Both the position numbers and the translations under genes were made by a program. Below, one piece after another: positions 1 through 10,000 of a stretch of DNA of 64,000 nt. The notes under the pieces were generated by a model. The model saw nothing but the letters and a program-made list of their open reading frames with translations, ran no database searches and was not told the DNA's origin. The first letter of the stretch is position 1; each line of letters begins with the position of its first letter. The stretch is from Epinephelus fuscoguttatus (taxonomy: Eukaryota > Chordata > Actinopteri > Perciformes > Serranidae), in NCBI RefSeq assembly GCF_011397635.1, contig NC_064773.1:27150949-27214948 (forward strand), written 5' to 3'.

Positions 1-2220
1 CTCATGAACAGGGACACATTTTAAAAGCATGTTTTTGGACAGGAACTTTGGTCTTAACTCTCTATACTAAAGCAGACTAAAACAAAAACACTCATTGACA
101 GTGGAGGAAACAAACTTGAAGCGAGGTCAGTAAATGGTGTGTGATATGAATAGTGAATGAAGTTCTATCTCTAAAGCAGCTAGAGACACACTCAAGTCGC
201 ACACACGCACAGGGCGACAAACACTTACTTTCCTAAGAAGAGGGCGAGCTCCTCACCCCTGCATCAGAGTACTTGGGTTTTTTTTGTTTTTTTTTTATTC
301 CCTTTAGTCCGCGCAAGCACACGAACTGAGATGGATTGCTGCTGGGAGCCATGGCAACCAGCGGGGCTATTCTCCGTCTCTGTGGCTGAGGGAGGGAGAA
401 AAAGAGAGAGGGAGTTAATCAACAACACACATTTTCATTCCGCCTTAACTCACTGCCAGGCTATACACACACATACACAATCTTTATTGTTCATTCACGT
501 AGCTCAGTGACAAGCACTTGTTGTGCTGTGGAGGAAAAGAGGCTCCCAGGGAAGGAACAAACATTCGAAAAGTTTTTCCAACTTGATTTGAATGGATTAG
601 GAATGCACTCACAAACAACCACACATCTAACTTTCGGCATCTAGTTAATGCTATTGCAAATACTTGGGGAAAGACAGTGCAAAATTAGTTTTAATTAAGA
701 ACAAACAAGATGTTAATTAACACTTAGACCATGCATTTATTTCCATTACAGTTTAATTCTAAATTTATTTATTTCTCTCATTTTGACAATAGGACATCCA
801 CTCTACCATGCTGGCATAATATTCCAGCACATATGGGTTACTTAAGGTCAGTTATACAGCAAAAAAGCCACTAGCTCAGTTCTGAGGACTGTGGTGAAAA
901 TTTAATCAAACCATGGAACATCAGGATCGTCATTGCTAGAGGTAAATTTAACTGTCAGAGGCCAGGGATTCCACGTTGACAAAATAGCTAGTAATTTTTA
1001 TTCACTTCTTGTTGAATTGAACAGAAGTAGGCTTTGTTATAGCAACCTTCTCCATTTTCATCCTTTTGCTTTAATTTAATGTTATTTAGCTAGAATTTTT
1101 TTTGGCACTTTGGTTCCAACCACTAAGGTTTGTAGCAACCAATAAGACTATGTTTCCTGAGTATCCTTGTCCCTGGCTTAACTGTAATCATTAGCATGCA
1201 CGCAACACACCGTTTCAATGACGGCACATATCTTCAATCCAAATTTGTTCAGGCTGGATACATGTGATAGTCACCACAGTCACACACCACACAGTCTGGC
1301 ATAAGAAAGTTTGAGTGAAGGTAAGAATTGTCAGTCATCTATTATACAGCCAGTTCATCCATAACCTTGTCAGTGCACAAAGGGTGAATAATAAATGGGA
1401 TAGGTTTTTGTTTATTTATTTTTTGCAAATACTGCCTCATGACAATATGTTATCTTTCTTTTTTTAAAAATTCAAAAATGTTGAGAACAAAATAGCCATT
1501 AACACCTTCAGGTTATTAAATGATGATAATATGTTGCATGTAAGAAAAACTCAGGCATTATAGAATGTAAATGTGTTATTCTTTTGGCTTCTTTGTTAGT
1601 TTATGTAATTCTATTTTGTGATTTATTTTCTGTTGTCCATGCATCTGTTTATGTAAATTAGGCTAATTTGTAAAGAATAAAGACGGTCAGGAAAAAAACG
1701 TTTTACTTCTACACCAAGCTATGTAACTAATAATTACAACAACAAAACCTAATTGTTTGCCACATTCAGACTACTGGTTTACATCACTGTGACCCTTTAT
1801 GGAACATTTTTGGACATTTTGTAAGTTAGTATACCAACAACGTTACTTCTGCAAAGACAACATTTAACTACATTGGCACTGTAAAACGCTGAATACTGTT
1901 GCATTGATGAAATATAGTGAATGAGACACACAACAAACCTATTAGCTAGGGTACAAAAGGATGCTACATTAGCTAATCAATCGCTCCCTCTCACCTGTTG
2001 CATCCTTTTATCACGGCAGCCTGTGGAGTCTCGTATACGCCACACACATGACATAAAACGCCACATTATTTTGAAAGACGTCGACTGGAGAAATACTAGT
2101 TTATTTACCTTAAATTATTCAGCTTAGTATATCCACAAATAGTGTTAAAAACTTTCAAACGTGTCACCTAAGTTTGAATTTCTTAACGAACTGCGCCATC
2201 ACCTGGTGTAATTTGTTAAA
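1..2220. other. Upstream region with no supported gene
   Basis: AT-rich DNA without a reading frame that resembles a protein I know. A possible RFX X-box half (gccatggcaac at 348-358) and a good minus-strand splice donor (gtaagt as read on the minus strand, 223-228) could mark the first exon of a gene leaving the window to the left, but no protein supports this. The rest is unannotated. Confidence 0.5.
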
Positions 2221-2227
2221 CACGTCC

Positions 2228-2256
2228 TGACGTCATCACGAGGCGACGAGGAAGTG
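2228..2256 (+). promoter_or_regulatory. coa6: coa6 promoter elements: CRE and ETS-like site
   Basis: A perfect palindromic cAMP response element TGACGTCA lies at 2228-2235 and an ETS/GABP-type core GAGGAAGTG at 2248-2256, in a locally CpG-richer stretch just upstream of the inferred non-coding first exon. ETS (NRF-2/GABP) and CREB sites are typical of promoters of nuclear genes for mitochondrial proteins, so the placement fits coa6. No TATA box is obvious. Function is inferred from position and motif only. Confidence 0.55.
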
Positions 2257-2269
2257 CTGCTCAGCGCGT

Positions 2270-2439
2270 CCTTCACTTTACTCAGTAACACCTGAACACG
2301 TTAAATAAGTCCCGTGTTTGTCTTTTAGGAGCTATATTATTCTGTTTTTCGGGCTTTTATGGAGTGACAGAAGCAAACAGCAGCGGTGGTTGGAACAAAG
2401 AGATAATCTTGGAGGCTTTAGCGGTTATTTCAGTGAGTG
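2270..2439 (+). other. coa6: coa6 non-coding first exon (5' UTR), approximate start
   Basis: The stretch ends in two overlapping donors, gtgagt at 2433-2438 and gtgagt at 2440-2445, so the exon may end at 2432 or 2439. It contains a minimal upstream reading frame ATG-GAG-TGA at 2359-2367. The transcription start is not visible in the sequence; the left boundary is a guess from the promoter motifs. Confidence 0.45.
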
Positions 2440-2849
2440 GTGAGTTTATATGAGCGGTCTCAGCTTACCTTTGTATTAGCTTAGTGATACTTTTGAGCGA
2501 ATGAAATTTGATTATTTGTAGCCTAATATCAAAGTTAACATGGTGCAGTGGTGTCATGTCGATCGATATAAGATATTTGGTGTTTTGAGGCTGATGTATG
2601 GATGTAAATTGACAGCGTAAACATAAATAAAGTAGTGAGGGACATTACATGACGAGAACCAGTGAACACACTGCATAAAGTTTAAGTATTACAGCTATTG
2701 ATGGACTATATTGAGAAATTAATTTTTGTAGGTGCCTAGTTGTTCATAATATATGTCAACAGTTTATCCTACACACAGCAGGAGCCACATTAGTTCCTGT
2801 TAACTTACTCATCTTACTTTTCATACATCTCTCCCAGGGTCAAGCAGTG

Positions 2850-2993
2850 ATGGCAGCTCCAAACTCAGCAGAAAGAAAGGCCTGCTGGGACGCCAGGGAC
2901 AAGCTGTGGAAATGTCTGGATGACAGCAATGATCAAGCTGCTCCTTGCCAGATGTTCCAGGGCGAGTTTGAGGCAAATTGCCCTGCTCAGTGG
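2850..2993 (+). CDS. coa6: coa6 coding exon 1 (residues 1-48)
   Basis: The exon starts at acceptor cag/2838, with 12 bases of leader before the ATG, and ends after the codon for Trp48 at donor gtaaat (2994), phase 0. It encodes both cysteine pairs. Reading past the donor gives a spurious tail that does not resemble COA6. Confidence 0.95.
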
Positions 2994-3328
2994 GTAAATG
3001 ATCCTTTCTTTTATAGCTTTGTGATCAGTGAGGTCTGTGGTCTGATGATAGAAAGGATGAACTGTAAGCAGTGTTTCAGAATCACAATATAAGTTAATAA
3101 ACAATCTTTGAAGGTATTACTTAAGAAATTGGAATGGTCCTCAACTCTCATCATTCAAGAAAGCGCACTTTGCTTAGGTGATGAAAAGCTATACTGCCGA
3201 GTGCTTATCTTTTGCATTTTCCCTGACAGGTGAAATATTTCACCAAGAGGAGAGACTTCTTGAAATACAAAGCGAAGATGGAGACAGAGGGCTTCACACC
3301 TGCCGAAGGCCCCAAGCAACCTTCTTAA
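2850..3328 (+). CDS. coa6: Cytochrome c oxidase assembly factor 6 (COA6), two coding exons
   Basis: COA6 is a small twin-cysteine protein of the mitochondrial intermembrane space. It works with SCO1/SCO2 in delivering copper to the CuA site of COX2, so it is needed for complex IV assembly. The spliced product (2850-2993 joined to 3230-3328) has 80 residues, close to the 79-residue human short form. The CHCH fold is explicit: C12-x9-C22 and C33-x10-C44. Trp13 and Trp20 match the positions altered in human COA6 deficiency (W59C and W66R, long-isoform numbering). The C-terminal exon gives the family's VKYF...KRRDFLKYK segment. The ATG at 2850 has G at -3 and G at +4 and matches the family N-terminus (MAAPNSAERK); the GTG just before it is not needed. 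Candidate poly(A) signals lie at 3996-4001 and 4269-4274. The next gene, slc13a4, runs towards it on the other strand. Confidence 0.96.
3230..3328 (+). CDS. coa6: coa6 coding exon 2 (residues 49-80)
   Basis: The acceptor is ccctgacag ending at 3229. The exon opens with VKYFTKRRDFLKYK and ends with EGPKQPS and a TAA at 3326-3328, in phase 0 with the preceding exon. The Lys/Arg-rich helix after the second cysteine pair is typical of COA6. Confidence 0.94.
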   Translation: MKYFTKRRDFLKYKAKMETEGFTPAEGPKQPS

Positions 3329-3995
3329 CCACTGGACTGCAGCCTGTCCGAATCTGCAGACTGACTTTCAGCCTTACTCAGACCAGGGCAAGAGGAGCGG
3401 GACTTGGAGAGGAGTTTCCTAACTTTATTGTGGACCTGAACTTCACCTTTATTTATTTCTACAGAGATAAAAGAAGAAATCATCCATGTTAACAGCTCTT
3501 TTTGAAAGTGACTTGAGCTTCCCTCTATTGGTCCAGCTGGTCTGAGATGTTGGATAACAAAGGAAATCAAAATGACAAAACAGTCAGTTGGATTTCACCT
3601 GGATATTACACGTAATATCACTGTGGACAGACTGTACTGTTGTTCCTTGTGACGTTCTAAATGATGTTATACTCATGATCAGTTCAACCCATATACGAAT
3701 CCATACATACTGCGTCTATATCAACACTCATCCTACCACTGTACAAGATGAATTATCTGCGATTGTGTTTTTATCACCTCCTCATCATATCTGTTAGCAG
3801 CCATTGTAGTCTGTGTGCCGAACACAGCAGTGTTCTTCCTTTGCTTGGGGTTTGGGTCAAAGTCAAAGGTTCCGATCAATTAAATTATACTAGTGTGATT
3901 AGATAAATGCTGCTCTACTGATTGCTAATTCCAGGACAGTGCCTCATTAGTCAAAAACTCAAAGTGTGGCTGATTTGTGATGGTGTGTGTAGGTA

Positions 3996-4274
3996 AATAA
4001 AGTAATAAATACATTCAGTTGTTTTAGTGGTTTTATTCTTGTGCATGTATAATGTATCATCCTAACTCTAGTTTTTGTCTGATGAGACATCAAGGTACAA
4101 CACATATTTTAGGAATATTACAGCTCATTTGGAAACAGGCAAAGGCACGTAATCTTTATATTACAAATCTGTATGTATTTACAGAGGAGTGTGGCCCCTG
4201 GGTCAAAGGTCACTGTGGCAACACCATCAAGATGTATGAAACCTTCAGTAGAACTGAATAAATTACAAAATAAA
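3996..4274 (+). terminator. coa6: coa6 candidate polyadenylation signals
   Basis: AATAAA occurs at 3996-4001 and again at 4269-4274, both downstream of the coa6 stop with no intervening gene. Use of either would give a 3' UTR of about 0.7 or 1.0 kb. Which one is used cannot be told from the sequence. Confidence 0.45.
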
Positions 4275-5358
4275 AGTCTTGATTCTGCCCACACTAGAAC
4301 CTAAACTTAGAATGCAGTGATATATATATATATATATAAAAAAAAGCCACAAATTGCATTGAAAATTTGTGTAAAAATATAAAGCATATCTTTTATATTA
4401 TTCACACAGTACATTGAATGCTGTGTGCAAACCTTTTCACCACCAGACAACAGTTACTGTGATTTGACAGTTGATTGAACAAACAATTGTACCATACGAC
4501 CCTGTGCTACCTTACTCTCCGTTCTCTCTGCTTTAAAGGCTTTGGATGCTGCATTCGACAATAACTCAGAACTTGGAGGGATGTTGCAGCCTTCCAAATC
4601 TCTTTTTTCACACACCAGGAGAAATGTCACACCTCCTGGGTGACTACAATAAAGACCAAACATGGTGATCCTGTTGCTTTACATGCTCATGTAACACACT
4701 TCATGAAACATACATGTTTATGTGATAATTACAGTAGCTATTATTCCTTGATGAAGGTGTTTTCTACCTGCTGACTTACACAGAAATTACTTTCAAGATT
4801 ATATTGGCACAAGTCTGGACCTTAGTAATCTGATTATGAAGTCTACAGATATATTCAATATGACAAAAAAAACAGCATCTGACCAACAAGCTTAAGGCAA
4901 AGAAGTAATTAAGTTGAGCACCTAGCACAGAACAGTGTCTAGCCTCTCAAGTCTCCTTCCAAATTTCAAGAAAAGGAAAAGCTACAAAGAAAGGTGGTAT
5001 GATTAATCAACCAACCCAGGACTGTCTATACCTTAAATACAGTACAGTTTACATTCTTAACATTGAAATGGTATCAAGTAAAAGCATATGTCTGAGAAAC
5101 AGCACAGTAAAAAGCAATTACACTCCTGCTGTCCATCATTTAAGGAGGGCGGTAGTGAGCTGCTCCTGCACTGCTCTGAGATTACAGCAAGGCGTTAACA
5201 CTGTCAGGGTTGGAGGTCTGCTTCCCACTTGGACAGTCAAGCTAAAAGTGTAATATGACAGGCAATAATAGGGTAAAGGCACTAGTGGTACTGTGAGATG
5301 CTTGTTCACAGTATGATGGAGCACAAAATCAGCTTCAGAAACTTTGGTTAAGACATCA
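4275..5358. other. Intergenic stretch between coa6 and slc13a4, left part
   Basis: Contains an 18-bp TA microsatellite at 4321-4338. I see no exon, RNA gene or recognisable element in the rest. Confidence 0.5.
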
Positions 5359-5941
5359 TTAAAGGAGCACTTCGACTCCTAAATGACCATTTGTATATCA
5401 GTCACTCACCCTATGTTACATTGAATTCATGAGGAAAACTTTGTTTTCCTTGCATGCCTCCATGGTTTATGAAGAATCCAAACACTCTCAAAATTCTTGA
5501 TGAATTGAAGTAATAAGGGTCCACGTTTAACAACAGCAAAACTATGTTAAAACATCTATTTACAAACTAGTGTAGTACATTTCAAGTCTATTTATCCAGT
5601 CGTATGCGCAGTACTTCCCAAACAGACAAAGCCAAAGCCAGAATCCATTGAAAAAAAATGTAATTTTTCTTCGCAGAACACAGGAGCTGCTGGTCTTTCA
5701 CTGACTTGATCAGTTAGTTGGCTATTTTGGTAATTTTGGTGGTTTAGAGGGTTACAAATTGTTTGCTATAGATACACACTTGTTAAACGCAGCCTTTGGC
5801 TTAAATTTTCTCCAATTTTAGATTCTTCATTCACTGTGGAAGCATACGAGAAAAAAAATGCTCTCTAAAGAAATTCAACATAATTGCATATTGAGTCACT
5901 GATGTACAAATCATCATTTGGGGGGTGAAGTATTTCTTTAA
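5359..5941. mobile_element. TTAA-flanked inverted-repeat element, copy 1 (empty-site copy)
   Basis: The element is bounded by TTAA at 5359-5362 and 5938-5941. The ends are inverted repeats: aggagcacttcg on the left and the reverse complement agaaatacttcacc on the right, extending about 50 bp with mismatches (left inner motif atttgtatatcagtcactca). TTAA duplication and terminal inverted repeats suggest a non-autonomous piggyBac-type element. No transposase is present. It shares its interior with the copy at 34685-35515 but lacks the SINE found there. Confidence 0.7.
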
Positions 5942-6818
5942 GAAGCCAAGATTTTTAAATGAATGCCGGCAGCTGCTAACAACATGCATGGACAGTGCAT
6001 AAGCTTTCAGTTTCCTCCTAAATACAGGTACATTTTTACCTCTGCAATAATAGATCATATTAGATATATCATAAGACACTGGGTACATGTGAAAGGCTTG
6101 ACAGCAAGTATTTCTATGTATACAGTACATCATCAGCCATAGCAGAAGCCTCTTTTCATGCATTTATATTGCTTTAATACAGCGATCAGCTGTCTCTTTT
6201 ACACTGGACAGTTTAGCCAAAGTGATATATCAAAACAATATTTTAAATTCTCTCAGCAAACTCGTCACCAGCCCACTGTGTTAATGTACGTGCTCTGGTT
6301 AAAGAGCAATAAGTGCAGCAGAAGTTTAGTAAGCATGCAGTAAAAAAGAGGCTTATCTGCGATGGCTATATAGCTTATTTCTATCTAAATATCAACTAAT
6401 CCACAGGACAGGGCATAATGTGGTTCTGAAAACACTTACTGTTTCTATTATGAATCAAAAAAACAAAATATCAGTTTCCTGATCACCACAAACATGTTTG
6501 TAGCTCTTGGAACTATCCCCAGTGATTCAGTGAAAACAGAATCTCCATCAAACTTTGTTAATGGAGTTACAATAAAAAAAGTTTTTGCTGGAGGTCGGAG
6601 CCCCAGGCAGTGGCCATTCTGCATTCCTTGTGATGCCCCCATGTGGCCAATAACATATAATTCTAATTATTACATCTACGCAACAGGTAATGGTTTTTCG
6701 CTCTCCTCTTCTTCTTCTCCTCCTTCTCTTCAACCTTCTTCAGGTCCAGTTTGATCCATCTAAGAAAGGGCTGAACTCTGACCCAGACCGTCCCCTTGAC
6801 GTCATTTTCTTGTCTTTC
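5942..6818. other. Intergenic stretch next to the slc13a4 3' end
   Basis: Short reading frames on both strands over 6494-6754 are low-complexity (Ser- or Arg-rich) and have no family resemblance. Part may be slc13a4 3' UTR if the nearest poly(A) signals are not used. Confidence 0.4.
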
Positions 6819-6857
6819 TTTATTGAAACATTGCCCCATCTCTTTCTGTCTTTTATT
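6819..6857 (-). terminator. slc13a4: slc13a4 candidate polyadenylation signals
   Basis: Read on the minus strand, AATAAA occurs at 6857-6852 and 6824-6819, only 26 and 59 bases past the stop codon. If used, the 3' UTR would be unusually short; a more distal site is possible. Confidence 0.35.
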
Positions 6858-6882
6858 GACTCATCCCCGAACCCAGCGGTGG

Positions 6883-7020
6883 TTATAAAATACCGGTGAT
6901 GTTCCTGGCCTCCGCCCAAGCTGGGAACTCAGTCAGGTTGAAGAGAGGAACCCCCCATGTGGTGATGGCCAACATCACCACTGCCACACCGATCAGGTTC
7001 ACCCCAAACCCTGCTTTCAC
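6883..7020 (-). CDS. slc13a4: slc13a4 exon 16 (residues 590-634 and stop)
   Basis: Encodes VKAGFGVNLIGVAVVMLAIT, TWGVPLFNLTEFPAWAEARN and ITGIL, then TAA at 6885-6883. Sequons N617-L-T and N629-I-T are near the C-terminus, as in human (SNIT). Acceptor ctcctccag. Confidence 0.96.
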   Translation of the reverse strand: MKAGFGVNLIGVAVVMLAITTWGVPLFNLTEFPAWAEARNITGIL

Positions 7021-10000
7021 CTGGAGGAGAGGGAAAGGAGATGAAAAACAAAATGGTTAGATGTTAACAAATGTGTCGTTGTGAGCATTGTTTTGTTTGA
7101 AAATAAATATCAGAATTAAGGTCTGCAAGAGTTAAGAATGAAAAGTTTTATCCCACTGATTACATAAAAAAACTTTGGCACAGTGTTCTCTTGATCCGTT
7201 TGATATTGCAGGTGCAGAGAGAGCATGTGACTGTGTGCGTGTGTGTGTGTGGGTTGTACCATGTCGCTGATCTTCACGTGGCCGTAACTGAAGACGATGG
7301 CGTTGGGGGGGTTCCCCACTGGAAGCATGACCCCGAATGACACGCACATGGTGGACGGGATCAACGTGTGGAGGGGGTTGATGCGCAGAGTCTCTGACTG
7401 GAAGGAGGAACGTGAGTGAAAAAGAACAAAGGGGGTAAAAAGAGAGAGAGACAGAAAGAAAGGAAAAGAAGATGAAGAGGGAGATAAATGGAGAGTGCAG
7501 GAACAGGGGAGAAGTCTGAGCTCAATGACTGGTAAAAAAAAAAAAACTGCTTTAATCAGCCTGTTTACATTCTCAGAACGAGGTGCACCACACTAACAGT
7601 GTGGGTGTGGGTTATTAATGCCCCCTGCCAGCACGCGCACATGATATTAACTCTCCCTGTGAGCAATCTGAGAGAAAAAACAAGTATCCACATGAGGAAG
7701 CAAAGTCCAAGTGATGCTGTTATTGCAAAATAGTTACTTATGATGAGGAAACATGAGCATTAACAGAGTAGGTCTCAGATGAAGCTAAAACAACTCTTTG
7801 AAAAGAAAATTAGAGATGGTCTTTTAAGTCTTGTGAAGAAGTTGTTTAAAATTTTATGAAATTGCTTATTCTCTCTGTTACTGAGAGGTACAGTGGATGA
7901 GAACATTGTCCCAGCTCGCATAGCTGTCTGTCAAATATAACTCTGCAACCATAAAATGTTTAAGACTGAAAGTGGGGGAAAACAGCTGGCCTGGTTCTGA
8001 TGAACAATTCAATTTTGTTTGTTTACTCTTTGCAATAACTGAAGTATAAAAAATATACCAAACTATTTCATGGAGTCTTGTCATCACTGTGTGGCTGCCT
8101 GGGCAAATGGCAGTGACTCCAAAAAGTCATTGTCATTTCAGTTTCAGTCAAGCAGCAAAAAAATGGAGCTAACACGGAAGTGCCAAAAACTGCAGTTCCC
8201 CAAATGGCCACTTGGGGCTGGCTCCAAAAGCGGGTCAATCCCCATAGATCTCGACGTTGAAATGCCAAATTTTACAGCATAAATAAACATGTTTACAGCC
8301 TGGTACAAAAAACAGTTTGGGTCTCTGTAGCTAATTTCAACATTCATGACAACAACAACATTTCAATAATATTTAGGCTTAAACTTAAGCATAATTAAGG
8401 GCATTGTGTGACAGGTTGGTGCTATCAATTGACAAGTTGCAACCACGGCAACAGCACTGGTCAACCATGATGTAACCACCAGAATCACAAAAGGAGTATT
8501 CACGTAAAGTACCTGCTTTATCAGTGCTTTATCTAAACACACAAGTCTTAATTTTTGCCAGTGCTTGTCCCCTCTTTGGTTCATCTGCACATACAAGGCT
8601 TCGAAGAAGCACAATAAGAGCATCGCTATGGGTACTGCCCCCATGCAGACCCTTCCAAACCCTGAGCTTAAACTCAGCACATCCTCCATCTTGTTTGCAC
8701 ACATTGCTAGGTGTCAAAGGACCAGATACTGAGAGTAAGCATGTAGAGGGTAGTGTGTGTCGTACCAACGCCGATAAAATGGGCAGGAAGACAGTGAGAG
8801 TTGCTGGGTTGGAGGCAAACTCTGTGACCGCTGACACCAGCAGGCAGGCCAGCAGGGTGACAGCCCATGGAGGAAGACCACTCATGGGCTCCAGCTGTCT
8901 GCCGATCCACACTGACAGGCCTGACACCTGCAAACACACACACATACGAACAAAACACCCGTGAGCATCCTCGAAGGGTACAATTAGTCTCGAATACTCA
9001 TGCTGCAATCAAGGTGCTGCAGACAGACAGTGACAGATTAGAGCTCCTGGTGGACATTAATATCTGATCAACTGAAATTCCCATCTAGAAGCTCCCCTGA
9101 TCTTCTGGCTCCTGACCCTTAACATAGCTGTAATACAGCAACAAACACAAACACATGTATCATGCCTTGCAACCAGCAGCCAGTGCGTAGCCTCCTCCCA
9201 CCAGGATGACAATCTCCCACGGCATCAGTCTCTGGAAGTCTTTCCAGGTGATCATGGGAGCCAGCGGGTCAGACTCTGATTCATCATCTGATGGATAAAA
9301 ACCACAGAAAATAGGTCAATACAGCTGGAATGCTAAGTTTTGTATTTATTGTTTTTTTTTTTTTTTGGCAATGACTGAAATTTAGCATATTTTACTGTAT
9401 TGTGGTGTACATGTATGATAAAGACATTTTTACTAACACTTTGCTGACAGGGAATTTCTAAATGGTTTCTGAGAAACAGAAAACAGGGAAAATCACAACT
9501 GTCTTGAAAGAAGAGCTCCAAGTTAAAGGTCTATTATGCAGCAAATTGCCAGTTACTGTTTGAAAACAGCATTGCGTCTAGCTTGTGTTAGCAATTCATA
9601 TTAATTATTATTATTAATTATTATACATATTATTAATTATTGACAGAGTTTCTTTCAGGAAAGAACTGAGGACTTAAAAAAATTAAGGACGCAATAAATA
9701 AACATTTTTTTGCTGTAATAAATACAAGTAAAATATCCTGTTACTTACTTACTTGACATTTTGTTTACCTCCTTGTGTCTTTAACTTCCTACAGACACAT
9801 GGCCTGCAGCTGCAAGCCTGAACTACGTCCGCGTCTCTAATATGTTATGGTGTTTAGAAGTTTATGGACTGTCAGACTTTTCCAGTGTTTTTCAAAGTGT
9901 TGCACAGCTGTGGAAAACACCAGTGGACTGTTTTTCTGCTAAAGCAGAGGTTTCTCTGACCCACTGAACTTGCGACAAACAGGCTATAAATCAACCTGCA

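Noticed and set aside
3178-3492. A 104-codon plus-strand frame downstream of coa6
   Set aside because: It reads coa6 exon 2 in the wrong frame; the correct frame gives the conserved COA6 C-terminus and stops at 3328.
8524-8964. A 146-codon plus-strand reading frame
   Set aside because: It is antisense to slc13a4 exon 14 and its flanking introns; the minus strand carries the conserved protein.
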